Part shown: positions 22,801-37,800 of the stretch, piece by piece | Numbering within the stretch: position 1 is the stretch's first letter | How the letters are laid out: every line of letters starts with the position of its first letter | Assembly (NCBI GenBank): GCA_963970005.1 | Contig: CAXAMN010015336.1 | Location: 62,001 to 126,000 of the forward strand | From: Durusdinium trenchii | Lineage: Eukaryota > Sar > Dinophyceae > Suessiales > Symbiodiniaceae | Length of the DNA stretch: 64,000 bases | Direction: 5' to 3' | Translations under genes and position numbers: made by a program | Notes under the pieces: model-generated | What the model saw: only the letters and a program-made list of their open reading frames with translations | What the model was told of the DNA's origin: nothing | The model's database searches: none

Positions 22801-25800
22801 GACATCCAAACGGACAGTCACAGGGGTTTCAGAATAGGATTGCACAACCCCCCAGCAGGTGTTTCAGAGACGGGGCGGTCCATATAGACCTAACTCGGGG
22901 AGTTTTCCTGCCATCTACTCAATCCACTACAGGTGCCGAAAAAAGGCTTGCGTCAGCCACGCCATGACTTTTCATCGGTAGAGGAAACAAGCATACATCT
23001 TTTGCACCAGCATCTTGGGGTGGTGGCCAAAAGTGTACTCGATGCACGGCCGAGTGGTACATGGGAATGAAAGGCTATTTGCAATAAAAAAATCTCCCAG
23101 ATCTCGACACGACTTCCCATGCTCCACGTGTATAGGTGACCAACCACCCTCGCCCTCTAGGTGACCAACCACGACGTCAAGGCCACCTGGAACGCTTCGC
23201 TTCCGGGAGCGTCCAACGAAGAGGGGGGGAGTCAAGCCGAAAGGAACCCAGGCCCAGACACCAATGACATACGGACCGATTCATTGCTCCCGGCGACCTG
23301 ACTGCGACTGGCATGTCAGACCGCCGAGTTTCTCGGCCAGGGCTGGTGGTATTGGGGGGGGGTCTTTCAGCGGCAGAACTATGGCGGTCCCACGGGTCGT
23401 GTATGGGTTGGGGGTTGATTTCTCTGGGGGTTCCATGTACTCGGCACCCGATCTCGCCGGTGACCCAGCTGGCGAACAGCGGACAGCCCGGAGTTCGGAA
23501 GGTCCAGGTGTTCAGATGCGAGTCAGGTGGTGTTTTGGGAAGGAATGGGAGATGGATGCCAAGAGGGCACACACAACACAAACACGTGCTGTGAATGGGT
23601 GGATGTGCATGGAAACATGCAGGTGCCATGTAAAAGAGTTTTGTTGAAAGCTCCAGGTGTCTTCAAGTCCTTGTTGGGTGCTATAAGATCCAGAAACAGG
23701 GGATCCTCCATAGGTTCTCGCCTGCCAGATGCGCATGGCTTAGCTGAAGACATTCAGAATCTCTAATAAGACATATCTAGCCCAGGGGATCCAGTTACCA
23801 CAAAAGCTGGTAACCAGAGGTTCCAAAGACTAAAACCATAGACTTAGAATCCCTGGTTCCTTACAAAGTGGTTTGCCCGGGATGCACTGGGTAGTCGAAG
23901 CGAGGGCAAAAATCATGCCATCAGCGACGGTCTTCCCGGGCCGCTGGCAGTGGTTGAATGTGTGATTGCGAGATTTAAAACGTCTTAGAGTGAGTTCCAT
24001 AGAAGTCAGCTCTATATCACAGACACGACCCGTCTGGGACTACCATAGATGCCTCCCCAGACAGACCCCCCCCCCAAAACCACCCCACCCCTGGCCTGAT
24101 CGGCAGTCCTATGGCAGTCCCAGACGGGTCGTGTCTGGGATATAGTGAAGACGGAGACCCTTGCAAATAGAGGGACCCTTGAGATCTGGCCCCTGGCTGG
24201 GTTGGTCTTGGTCTGTTTGTCGGTCGCGTCGGTCTCCCTCTCTTGAGCTACGAGCGATACCCATAATATGATTGGACATGGCGGTTCTTTTCTGGATGTT
24301 CGGGATTTTCAAGGGTCTTGATGAAATCGACATGACATCGACATGAAGACTTGGTTCAAATCCAAATCCTTCAAGGTCGTCTGAGCCATGGAGAAGACAA
24401 TTTCAGTGCTGAGGCCGAGTGGTGAAGTCATGGTTCTTGAAGTCACGCCAGAGATGACAGGCCGTGAACTTAAGCAGCAGATCAAGCAGAGACAGCACTG
24501 GGACGAGCTCACTCGCAGCACTACAGGTGTGGAGCTTATTCTCAGAGATGACCACTTGCTAGCCAACGATGCAAAGGTATTGGACGCTGCAGTTTCCGAT
24601 GATACTGTTGTGAATCTTGTCTTCAAACCAAACATAGTGATCTGCTCCAACAAAGATGCGATCACCAGTCTTGGCGGCATCATCGACTCGGAACTGTTGC
24701 TTGTCGTCAAAGTTCCAACGGATGAAACGCACATTTGTGAAAGGGCTTTTGAGGGATGCCACACGTTGGCTAAAGTGATCATCCCAAACTCAGTGACCCA
24801 CATCGGGAATTTTGCCTTTGCGGATTGCAGTGCGTTGGTGAGCTTGACCATCCCAAACTCTGTGACCCAGATCGGAGATCGTGCCTTTGGGGCTTGCAGC
24901 TCTTTGTCACACTGCGCCATTCCAAACTCAGTGACTCACATCGGGAGATGTGCCTTTGCTGCTTGCAGCTCTTTGGTGAGCGTAACCATCCCAAACTCAC
25001 TGACCCATATTGGGAGTCATACCTTTGCGAGTTGCAGCTCTTTGGTGAACTTGACCATCCCAAACTCAGTGATGCACATTGGGGATTGGGCCTTTGCGGG
25101 TTGCCGCTCTTTGGCCAACTTGACCATTCCGGATTCAGTGACCTGCATTGGGCGTTATGCCTTTTGGGGTTGCTGCTCCTTGGCGAACTTGACCATCCCA
25201 GACTCAGTGACCCAGATTGGATTTGGCGCCTTTAAGAATCGCAGTTCTTTAAAGTGCAGGTCGAGGTCGAGGTCAAGGTCGGTGACTCGCTGAGCAGGCC
25301 AATGGGACACAAGTATGTCACTGAAGAACCGCCCCACTGTCAGGTGTCAAAGCGCCATTGTCGCAGCGAGTAGCGGGGTCAGGTGTTGCTGCTCGTCGAC
25401 GGTCCGAAACGCAGCGTTGATCCAACACGCCAAGTGGTGCGCAATGGTCGCTGAGAGTTTGGTTAAGTCCCAGACTCGACGTGACGGCCTTTCGGGGTTG
25501 CCGACTTGATTCTCCCGAACTCATTGACGCAGTTTTGGGGACGAGGCTTTTAAGGACTGGAGCTCTTTGGCAGCCTTGATCATCCCGGACTCAGTGTTGT
25601 ATATATCCTTTGCAAATTGCAGCTCTTTGACAAGCTTGAGCATCCCGGACTCAGTGACACGATTGCATCAAAACAACCTGTCAATCGCCGGCGCATCTTC
25701 GACATGACGTGACCATCACTGCGGCGGAACCAACGGCGCGGAACCATCCCACAGATGAGAGCATGAGCCCACATTGACCCATACATGAGAGGCAAGTCAA

Positions 25801-28800
25801 ACACCTCCTGTCTCCTGCAATTGCTACGAAAACTTCACGATTAAGACGTAAGACCAACAAATCAAGCATACCAGGACCCTCCAAGAGGTGTCTATACATG
25901 GCCTCTTAGAGATTAAGGGATATATCTGGTATCCAAAAACCACCTGTTGGAAGGTTCTGGTATAGCATCATATCGTATAGAACCACGTCCGAACATGCGC
26001 ATGGCACCATGTAACGTACGAGAGAGCCATTGACCCAAACACGACCGGGCCACACCAAAGTGCACCTGCCACGCCAAAAGCAAAAAGGGTCCCAGTGCAT
26101 CCCGGGCAAACCACTATATAAGGAACCAGGGATTCTAAGTCTATATGGTTTTGGTCAACCTCTGGTTACCAGCTATAGTGGTTTGCCTGGATCCCCTGGG
26201 GGACTTCCCAGCACCCGACTCTACAGGTCTCCTCTGTTTGAGGCTTCATGGGCCCTTAGCAGGTCGAACCTCATTGCGCAGCAAAGAGAACATCTCAAGA
26301 GCTCGCGGTTCCCGCGGGCGTCAACCAGGAAAGCACCACCAAGAGCTCCACTCTATGCTTTCGTGGAAGTCGACTAATTCAAGATACTTTTCAGAAACGG
26401 TCTGACTAGGGTAACCTAGAGGAGTTTCCTTGACTTGGGGGCAGTTGTCCGACTCGAAGTCAAAGCGATGATCCGGATGAACCCGACGTCCGTGGTGCTG
26501 AAACGTGTCAGGCTGTGGAGTACTTCATCAAAAAACGCTTTGATGAGTTGGGCTTGGACAAATACAAGGCCACCCTTACTTCGAGTCGATCCATGACACC
26601 GTGTTCGATGCGCAGCTGGCGCCGGCTTCGGCGCGGAACGTGCAGGGGAGCGATGGCTGCCGCGATGGGGGGCGGCCATGTCGATTACAGTCCAAGAGAG
26701 GTTAAGTGACCTGAACTACCAGGACCCTCCTGTTCGGGGTGTCCTGGCTGGACTACCCCACACTATCTATAGGCTTCCAGACAGGGCACCCCGACTGGAG
26801 GGTCCTGGTAGAACCCTGTATATAGTGGTACATATGGGATGGGCGACCTTGGGGCTGTGAAAAACCTCTCTAGGGTGGTTTCAGAGGTTCGATGGAGAGA
26901 CCTCGGACCGACACCAGTCGAGGGGTCTATAAATAGCCTCTTAGTGGTTATATAAGGGGTGTCCAAAAAGCACCGGGCGTGTTTTTGTCGGTCCTGGAAG
27001 ATGTCCTGAAAACATGGGGGGTTATATAAACCGACCTTGGGACCTGTGCCATCTACAGTTGGGAGATGAGATACCAATCCCAGACACGACCCATCTGGGA
27101 CTGCCAGTCCGGACTGCCGAGGAACTCACGGCCGATTGGGTGGTGCCAGAAGGGTCTGTGTGGGGCGGCATATATGGCAGTCCCATGGAGTGTTTGGGGG
27201 TGGAGGTACCAATCAATGAAGCGACATTGGAAAAAAGGAGGAGATGCGGCGGGCATTTCCAGCCAAACCGGTGTCAATCAAATAAACAATGACTCACAGG
27301 AACACAGTTGATCGCCATTCTGTTTGTTCCTGGGAGTCTCTCCTACTGTACCCTAAGATGTTCTTTGGGTTGAAGATGTTCGCAACACTCTCCACAGTGG
27401 ACGTCCGGCGGAGTATGGCGAGTACTTTCATTCTAATTCGTTCAATCTGATCTGATGGCTACGAAGGCAAGGCGTCCGGTCGAAGCTGTACCCCCAACAT
27501 GCACGGCTTTTGACAGCTTGGAGAGTGAGTCCCTTCTCTCGTTCTGGGTCGGGCATTCAACACACCTCGCGGGTCAGCGGGTCAGCGCTCCTGTCACGAC
27601 CCGTTCCTTTCGGAAGAGCTGTTCTTGCTTGATTCACGTGATCAAAAAGGGGGGTTCAGGGGTGCGAAAGGAGGTTGAACCACTGGTCAAAAGCAGGAAA
27701 TTCTTCAATTCCAGTAGCGAAGAAGAAACAGTCGCGCCAGAGTGTCTTGAAGAAACGCATTTAGCATGTACCCAGAAAATGCGCTGCATCGGCTGCATCA
27801 TCTTTCGACAGAAGTTGCATCACAAGCCGATTTTCAAGTTATATACATCCCATACAACATCATACAACAGTGTTTATTGATGTTTATATGTACAACAGTT
27901 ATCTTCAAGACTCCTTCCTTTTGGTCTGGAAAGCAACTGGGGCAAGCGGAACCCGTTTGTTTCTTTCAGTGACGTTAATCGTTTTTCTTTCACAGACACT
28001 CTATGTACGGAACCTATAAGCTCAAAAAGTTGACCCCTGAACATCCCTGAACCGATGTAGGTCCGGTGAAGATGCCAGTCCCATGGAGTGTTTGGGTTAT
28101 ACAGTCTACACCTCTACCAGCACCCTCCAACAGGCTGTTAGTTGAGGGTTGTTGGACCCTAACAGGTCTCAATTGGTGACCTGTCGGAGGGTCCTGGTAT
28201 TCATTCTTCCAACTTTGCACAATTTCTGCCTTTTGTCATCCAACGAAGCGGCTGTGCACAGCGCACACGCGTACGGCAGCGGGCTCACCGCAGGAGTGGG
28301 TGCATTTTGCTTTGACCAGCCAGGAGAAGCGACGACCGTAGGGTTTGGAGGGGAGAAAGACCTTTTCCCAACCTGGCCGAAGCAATTGGAGCTGTTGGAA
28401 CATGAGTTCGTGGTGGTTTAATCAGCTGCACAACACATCGATTGGAGGTGAGACGAAGACACAGGACCAAACAGACAAGTCATGGAAATCGTCCTTTTTC
28501 TGGACGGATTCCCTTAAGAACCCTTTGGATGCACCTGCAGCAGAAGCACACCAGATCCGTGGGTACATGGGTATGTGGAGCATATCCGAAGAGCCGTGCT
28601 TGATAGGTTTGGCCAGAAATGTAGCCCATAAAGACCTGGACCATCCAATGGGTGTCGAATGGAGATCCATAGCTAGTGTAGGGTAGGGTAGTCCAGCCAG
28701 GACACCCAGACAGGATGGTCCTGGTACCTATAGTTTGTAAAATAGAACATCCAACTAAGAGGAGTTTGGAAGATGGATTTGGGTCGTTTCAGCATGTTAG

Positions 28801-31800
28801 GAAGTGCCTTCAGAGCCACCACCTACCTTGGTGGGAACAATGATAACAATGATGAGTCTTGACACTGAAGTTGAAGGCCAGGGCTGATTTCCTCATGGTC
28901 TTGCAAACATATACACCATCCACAGTAAGTGGCATGCTGGAAGATTGAAGATTTTCAATAGATGCATTCCCATGGCAAATTAGAAGTAAATGGAACACAT
29001 GATATGTGTCACCATATGTGTTTCTAACATCTTTACTTAGACTTTCTCAATCAACGCAGCAGTTTCAAAGGAGTCTTTGTTGGTTCCAGTGAGTGGATGG
29101 TGATATGGGGATCCCCGCAAAGGGGTACCCCCCTCCCTTCGGAACTGGCACCCCCAACCGACCCAGTGAGGACGGAGACTATGTCGACATGAGACGGTGG
29201 TCTTGGAGGGTCCAGGAAAGTACCGAACCTGAGAGGTACGACTGGATCCCTATACCCTAGAAGTCCAAAGACTATTTTTTGACTGGCTGGAGTAAAGGAA
29301 GTTCCCTTTCAGGTCCCCTAGAGACCATTCTTTTTATAGTCTTTGACTCCCAGGGTATACAGTCTTGCTTCGATTCTGGTGCCCAGACGCTCCAAACAGC
29401 CACGACGCCCGACCGGTCTCTCAAAACGCTAAGTATTTGAGACCCCTGACCCCTCCAGAGGATGAGGGTCCGACCCCTCCATATGAGGGCCCAGGGTCGC
29501 GTCTGGGTGCTCCATTTACTCTGCCCCATCCACCGGGGCCGGGACAGCACGAAAAACGCACCGCATCGCATCGTATCACGTCGTGCCTTACGCGGCTCGT
29601 GGCCTCCAGGACATCAACAACACCGCCACGCCGATGCTCATGCGGGATGCCATTTTTCGAAGTTATGTTCCTTCCATGGAGGCCTTAGTGGAAACCCTTC
29701 GAGGCCCGGGTTGTTCTGAGATCGTCTTCGTTTGGGGGGATGACTCGTTTTTTCTTCAGGGGGGTTCAGACCCAAACGTGGGCTCCTGGCCTACCTCCGT
29801 CTTCGAAGATGGGTGGGGTGCCAGGGGGGGGTCCAACCACCTGAGGATATGGGCCAGCCCTAGGGAGAGGTTGACTTTCCGGAGGTGTTCGTGGTTTCAC
29901 CCGGCCGAGGCCGAGGGAGATGTGTGCCCAGATGTTTGGGGGTTCAGGATGGGTGGTCCGCCGGACTTGGGGTCCACCGGATGTGCGCGAGTACCAAGAG
30001 AGGTGGATCGCGACCTGAACTAGGACCCTACCAGGGTATCTACCAGCACCCTCCAACAGGGTCTTCAAACAACCTGTTGAAAGGTGCTGGTATATGAGAT
30101 AGTCTAGTTCGAGTTCTTCAACCTTTGTTGGTAGCTTTTGGCCGAGTGGAAACCACCAGATTCTGCCGGCCGGCTCCCGCTCCGGGCCCCACCTCCTCCC
30201 CACCTGGATCCGCGTTGACCGTCGCGGCCGGAGCCGTCGTCGGGGTGTTCTTTCAGGGAAGCTGCCGGAGTGGGACATGCCGATGTTGGCCAAGACCCAC
30301 GGGCAACCGGCCAGTCCCACCAACCTCGCCAAGGAGTTCAAGGCGCCGGCTCGACCGCTCGCCCATCCGCGCCTTCCCTTCGGCTTCGGAACGTTTTCAG
30401 GTCTTCATCGAGCGGATCGAGGGTCAGCTCAAGCTGCTGAAGCAGGTGGGTGGGTAGTCTTGGACATCTGGAGGTCTCCGAGTCTCCAAACATGATGGAG
30501 GTCTTCCCAGATTTTGACCTTGGGATGGTTCAAATCTAAGGAAACATGAGCCCTCACACTCGACATGGCGGTGGGGGAAGCACGCACTCTGATGACTCAT
30601 TGAATTGAAATGAATTGACATGAATTGAACCATTGCAGCAGCATAATATGGAATTAATATTAGTGAACGACTGGATATAACCCGGGGTTTTGGGGTGGGG
30701 TTGACCGACCCATACCTACCTGATCCGAAGATCACACGATCGGCTGACTAAACCCATGGAAACACCACTGGTCCCCCAGTGGAAAGACCCACAACCATCA
30801 CGACCCACTGCTGCTCATTCCGATGTAGCAGTCACTTGACCCAACCGACCGACCCACTCGTGCTCCGCTGCTGGTTGACCTCGCAGGTCCCTCACAGCTG
30901 CAAGTTCGGCGGCGCCACGGGCAACATGCGCCTTGACCGGGCAACACTCCTGGAGTATACATTGCAACCCAGACGCTCCAAACAGCCCTTGGTCTCTCAA
31001 AACGCTAAGTATTTGAGACCCCTGACCCCTCCATATGAGGGTCCGACCCCTCCATATGAGGGCCTATGAGCGTCTGGGTGGGGTCATTTTCATGGGGTCA
31101 ATGTATATTCACCCAGAGGCGACCCGAACTCGGACCCAAACCACCAACTGCTACGTACATGTGTTCGGTCCAAACAACACCCTCCAAGAGAGGTGAATAG
31201 CCCTAAGGTCGCCCATCCCATATGTACCACAGACCAGGGTCCGAACGTGAAGCGGTCGCTCAACCTCTCTTGGCTGGTTGTGAGGGTCAACCCCCGGACC
31301 GCAAACTGAGGGTCCCGTTCAGTCTACGCGGGCATCCATGGAGTGTTTGGGGGGCGTCCCGGGCCCGAGACCGAGTTTGGCAGCTTGTCGGACCGACCGA
31401 GTTGGCGGCAGCGGTCCGGACCCGAACCAAACCCTTTATTCCGCAACATTTCTGCCCTTTCCTGGGCTGGTTTTTTATAGATGAAAAGGTATACATGTTG
31501 CACAATTGGTTGGAAGATCCAGGATATATTTGAGGGCCTGGATTCTTATAGGGTCCTGTTCCAATCTTCTGTTGATCTTGGGATACAAATTGGAACATCA
31601 CCCACTCATCTTGGACTTCTGCACGGCGTCCCCCCCACGTGCCGCATGATATGCGGGTGCGGTCTCGGACTCCTTCTCCCTCGTGGCGTGTTCCTTGGCA
31701 CCGACCGGTGACCGGTGGGGACGCTGAGGAACGCCCACCTGGTGACCTTTCCGGACATCGATTGGCGATCCTTTGCCAACGAGTTCTGCACGGAGAGCTT

Positions 31801-34800
31801 GGGACTTCAGAGACAACAGCCACTTGGTTCGGCAGGTTCGGGTGACCGGGGGGGGGGGTGACCTCGGAGGACATGTTGGGAGGGGTTGGGCGGGCTTTTG
31901 GGTGATTTGGGGGTGATGTTGCAGGGGCAGTGGTAAGAAATGAGAGCATGACCAAAGGGCTTTGGGTGCTCCAAGAGGTGTTGATGGGATTTAAGGAGCT
32001 TTACATCATTCTTTCACTGAGGGACTGAGGGCCGCTTTATTTTTTTGATGTTTGATGCTGTATACTTGGGAATTGTGTGGTCCAGGTACTTTCCATGTCC
32101 AGATGACCTATTGATATCCAGAACACGACTGCCATCTGGAAGTGACATATTGACCGATCAGTAGGGATGGTTGAGGTCAAGGGTCAATGTGTCATATTCA
32201 ACCTGCAAGCATGTTAGAATGTGTTGGATGACCAGTGGTTCCATGCGACGAAAGTACCGTGTAGGTCGACCTGTATAGAGTCATGAAGAAAAACACGTGG
32301 CGCCGGATTTGGTCGTGCGGACATCCTCGGGTGGTCACGCGTTCCCTGTGACTTCCATTGCGGTTTCAGCCAGTTGGGTGTCAGGGGCTGAGGCTCTGAA
32401 TGCATTCCCACCCACGGTGTCGAGGTATACGACACAGATCGAGCACTATGACAACATGGGAGCGATCTTTGTGTGGATCTCAGATCGATCTTTACGTGTT
32501 TTTTTACTTTTCTCGTGGAATCTGCTTCTCATGGCCGATTCTATGGGTGTTTAGATGTGTTTAGGTGCTCAATCCACCATTCAATTATATACATAAAATC
32601 CGGAGCAAGGACCTGCTCCCCCTTTGTTGCATCATCTGCTTCTCACGGCCCATTCTATGGTGTTAATACCATTCTATGGTGTTGAGGTGGTTGTTTCCAC
32701 AATGATCTCTACCAAATGCAGGCCACCACGCCCCGGATCATTTGCTTCTCATGGCCCAGCAATGCCCATCCCAGATCATTTGCTTCCCTTCTGACTGAAA
32801 CAATGTCTATGTTGTTAGTTTAGGAATCTGGATAACAAGCTATAGCGCTTTGTAGGTCAGAGAGTCATACACCATGAATGACCTAGTACTTGGGGCTTCT
32901 CATCGAGGATGGTATCAAGCGCTTGAACACCATCCTGCTGGACCTTTGCCGAGACGTTTGGATGCCCCTCGGCCGCAGCAATTGTTGGCCACGCGCCGCA
33001 AAATTCCGGCACGTTGGAAAGAACGCATAGGGTTCTTTTTCCCTGGTCTTCCCAGAAACGAACATGTCAACAACAAGATGTTTCCCCCCACAGTTGGAGG
33101 GTCACCAGTCGGCTGGTCCAGACCACACCATGAATGCACCCCCATTATGCGTCGAACTCTGCCGAGCCACAGCTTCCTCGCCACGGCGCCTCGTTGGGGC
33201 CCGGCGACCTTCGGCAAGAAGGGGCGGGGCTTCGCCAAAGCCGGACACAGCCACAGGCTCTGAACGGCCCATCTCTGCTTCGGTGGTTTGGACGGCACCC
33301 ACCCCCAAGCATTTCTCTAGGACAGATAGGACAGGAGCCCTCGTCCAGTCGACCATTTTTTGAGACCGGTCTGACGAACGATGATCCGAACAGGAACTTC
33401 CTTTACTTGCTTTACTTGATTGGGTGGTGCCGAAAATAGTCGAACAGGACTTCTAGGGGTTACTCATATATCCAGGCATCAAGAAAACTCAGATCTCCCA
33501 AAAGACCTGACCTCCAGGTTCGGGTCCCCCAACCCCCTCCTTGCAGGTCCACCTGCTTGGATGTGGGGTCAAATCAGATCTGTCTCCCAATGTTCTGTGG
33601 CGATGGTTGTTTCGCAGGTCAAAAAGAGTGGAAAGCGTGGGGTTTGGTAGTGCACTTATATACCGCAGGTGATTTTCAGCTGCCAAGAAGAGCCACAAGC
33701 GATGGAACAGTACTGAACTATGGCGGTAAGCATTACAGTGCAGCAGATGAGTGACTTGGCATAGATGTGTTCATCAACTTTCGATTTTCCTGTCCTTTGG
33801 ACATATGTTCCTGCACGCACATGCTTCATGCTCTCCGTTCCTGCTCAAAACGATTAGCTTGCTGAGTGTGTTTCAGGTGGGAAAACGAATTTAGTTAAAG
33901 CTTCTCCTGACACGACCATCGGCGAGTTCAAGAGAGAGCTCAAAGAACTGCAAGACTTCGAAGATGAGTTGATGAAAAAGATGTCCTCAGTCAAAGTGAT
34001 CCTGGGTGAAACTGAGCTGGTTGACAACGATGAGACGATTGTGCAAGCTGGACTTTCCCCAGATGCGGTTTTGCACGTTTGCTTCACGGTCGCCAAGATT
34101 TGTTTCATCAGGTGGTTCTTGATCGTTATAACATGTTTCATTGTTTCGTGTTCTTTATGTACCCTCCACTACACTAAATACATTAGTGATTGAGAGCTGG
34201 ACTCACTTCGTAGCTATTACTGTCTTTTTAGATAACCAATTCATATCAATTCATGCTTATTCTTCTCCGGGAAATCCAAGTCAGAGAATGGACATTGATT
34301 GGCTTACTCACACCACCTCAACATACACGCACCAAGTCAACTCGCACCAATTCCAAGTGTGCCTTGGGTCAAGCCACAGATGAAGCGGTCATGGAGATGC
34401 TAAAACACCCTCGAACGAGTAACGTTCGAGGGCGCTGGTGGAATTATAACATATTATAACGAATGCTTCCATCAAACTACCAAGAGAGGTTAAGTGACCT
34501 TATAGAACCCTGGTCTGTGGTACATATGGGACGAAAAATGAGGCTCTTCAACCTCTATAGGTAACCTGTGCAGTTGACTAAGTCGGATAAAACCAAGGAA
34601 GTACGTGATTGACATTCAAGGGGTCGAAGAAAGGTCACATGGGAAGATGATGAAGTTGATGGGGGCAATGGGGAGCTCAAGCGCGCGCTTCCCCACCAAC
34701 ACCAGACATCGGGTGGTTTGAGTCTCCGGATGTCTTTCGGATCGGGTCGGTGATTGTCCGGAATCCCCTGGAACCCCGGGTGCCAGGGTCGGGTCCAGTC

Positions 34801-37800
34801 ATACCGAACCGGTTTGGAGGTATGACTTGAGGTGTAGGGAAGATGCTGTGAATCTCCCGGGTCCTGGACAGCTTAAGAATCAGGATCCGGAGGCAGAGGA
34901 ACTCGGGAGCTACTGAGGGGGGGACGAGGACACGGGTGATGACACTTCATCAAGGGGTTGATGACACTTGATGAGTACTCGGCCAGTTGACCCCAAGTCA
35001 AATTGATTTTCACATTCATCAAGGCCAAAGCTGACGCTGACCCTGGATCAATTTCCCAACAGCATTCACAGGTCGGGTCCAGTGGATTGAGACTAGATGG
35101 CACCACCTCCCCAAGTGAATTATAGGTGGTTGAGTAGTGGATCCCCATCTATGTCACACATCGAACGGGGAGGCTGGTGTACTGGAATCGAAGCTCTGAA
35201 ACTTACAGGCGGGTCAATGAAGCCAGGCTTATTGAGGGGTGCCCTCCACAGAGCCCATGGACTACGTGGGGTACATGGGTTTTGGCATGTCTTGGGACAG
35301 TAGTTTGGGCATGTTAGGGTGCATGGGCTTGTCTCAAATTTGGCATGAACCCCGGTTTTGACATCATATTGAAGTACCACTTGCCCCTGGGTGGGTGCTA
35401 TACCTCTTAGCGAAAATTTATGATCCACCCACCTTTGAGCCGAATGGCTAAGGTGCGTTCAGTTGAGTGTTCAAGAGCAGAAGAGGTGACTGGAAGACTC
35501 GGAAGACGTACAGACTTCGAGGAACAAGAAGATGTCGAAGAAGACTTGGATACAGCTTTCCCTTCTGAAGCTCCTAAGGACTTTGAAGATTTGTTCATGG
35601 TCAACATCCAGGGTGTCGCAGCAATTGAGCCCGAGGCCTTTTGTTTCTGCACACTCGTGGGGAGGGTGACCATTTCCCCCTTCGTCACCGAGATTGGAGA
35701 AAGTGCATTCTTTTGCTGCAGATCTTTGATCAGCTTGACAATTCCACACTCCGTGACCAAGATTGGAGCGGCTGCTTTTTCTGGCTGCAACTCTTTGACC
35801 AGCTTGACCATTCCGGACTCCGTGACTGACATTGGAAAAGCCGCCTTTTCTGGCTGCCGCTCTCTGACCAATTTGCTAATTTCACATTCCGTGAGAAAGA
35901 TTGGACTGAGCACTTTTTCTGGCTCCAGCTCCCTGATCAGCTTGGTACTTCCAGACTCCGTGATCGAGATTGGACCAAGTGCCTTTTCTGGCTCCAGCTC
36001 CTTGACCAGCTTGGTACTTCCAGACTCTGTGACCAAGATTGGGCCAAGTGCCTTTTATGGCTGCAGGTCTTTGACCAGCTTGACAATTCCGGACTCGGTG
36101 GCTGAGATTGGACCAGACGCCTTTTCTGGCTGCCGCTCTTTGACTAGCTTAGTAATTTCACATTCCGCCGTGGAGATTGGCCAAAGCGCCTTTTCTGGCT
36201 CCAGCTCCTTGACCAGCTTGGTGATTCCAGACTCTGTGAAAATTGGACCAAGCGCCTTCTACGGCTGCAGCTCTTTGACCAGGCTGATCATTCCGGACTC
36301 CATGACCGAGATTGGACCAAGCACCTTTTCTCACTGCAGGTCTTTGACCAGCTTGACAATTCCAGACTCCGTGACAAAGATTGGACCAAGAGCCTTTTCT
36401 CACTGCAGCTCTTTGACCAGCTTGGTGATTCCAAACTCCATGACCAAGATTGAACCGAACACCTTTTGTGACTGCAGCTCCTTGACCAGCTTGAAAATTC
36501 CAGACTCTGTGACTGAGATTGGTGAAGGTGCCTTTGATGGTTGCAGTACATTGACCAGCTTGACAATTCCAGACTCTGTGACCGAGATTGGTGAAGGTGC
36601 CTTTGGTGGTTGCAGTGCTGTACATTAACCAGCTTGACAATTCAAGACTCTGTGACCGAGATTGGTGAAGGTGCTTTTGGTGGTTGCAGTAAATTGACTC
36701 CATGACCAAGATTGGTGAAGGTGCCTTTGGTGTTACAGCAAATTCACCAGCTCCGGTTTAACCAAACTCTCTACTTGGCATTCGATATTTGGCTGGCTAA
36801 CCTCCACCTGCTTCATAGTCAGTCGAATCGCGCCCACCTGGCGCCAGGATCTTGTTCGAGGGACGTCGCTTTTTCTATCGTCTTCCAGGAAAATGGCCTT
36901 TCTGCGCAGACAAGTGTTTGGGATAGATGCCCAGAAGTCAAACCTTCCTCAACTGGCTTTGGCAGCGCAGTTGTTTTTGCAGACTGGCTTAAAAAAAGAC
37001 AACACACGTTTGTGAGAAAACTGCACTGCCAGGAGTGCCCGTTATGTTTATATTAGTATATACTTTTGTATATGTACATATTGTTCTCGTACATAGCAAT
37101 CAGATCATTAGATAATAGCTATCATTGGTGGCTTGCCAATACTCTGTAAGGGCCAGACAACTTTGTAAGACCCTCCGAACGTTTGCACTCACTACAGCAT
37201 ATCAAACCTTTTTTCATGGGGCATTCTTCGGCGGGCGCGAGTGTTTGGGGTTGTGGTATCCTGAGGGTACCATAGCCCGTCCCTCTTCCTCGCTGCAGCA
37301 ATGTATCATGTTGTTATGCAATGGTCCAGTGTTGAAGTCAAAAGGTTTGAGTTTAGGTCAGGAGAGACTTCAATGTTTGGATGGAGCTGTCACTTAAGTT
37401 TGCTCTGTTTTGCTTATTCTGCTAGTGTACATCTGGGTGTGCTTCATATTTGGAATTCTTGGGGGTTCGTAGGCGGCTGAACATCTGTCTATACCAGCAC
37501 CCTCCAACAGGTGCTTCCTGGTGACAACAGGTGCCCAGAAACCACCTGTTAGGGTCTCCGAACAACCTGTTGGAAGGTGCTGGTAGATGGTTGAAGATTG
37601 GAACAGACCACCTGTTTGGCGCGTTTTGCGATCTTGAGACATCCAGGGCACCCCTTTGACATCAGGTGACGCTTGGTAAAGGAACGTCGTCTTCCAAAGG
37701 ACCAGTGCCATCCACTTCCATGTGATGTACCCAGACGCTCATGGGCCCTCATATGGAGGGGTCGGACCCTCATATGGAGGGGTCAGGGGTCTCAAATACT

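Noticed and set aside
34089-34193. Membrane segment after the ubiquitin-like domain (ICFIRWFLIVITCFIVSC)
   Set aside because: Lies beyond the splice donor that homology supports; it is read-through into the intron, as is the similar stretch after 38864.
35407-36709. Long antisense frames (209 and 183 aa) opposite the LRR exon
   Set aside because: They arise from the 69-bp periodicity of the LRR repeats: a stop-free codon phase on one strand is copied to the other. The sense frame shows clear LRR conservation.
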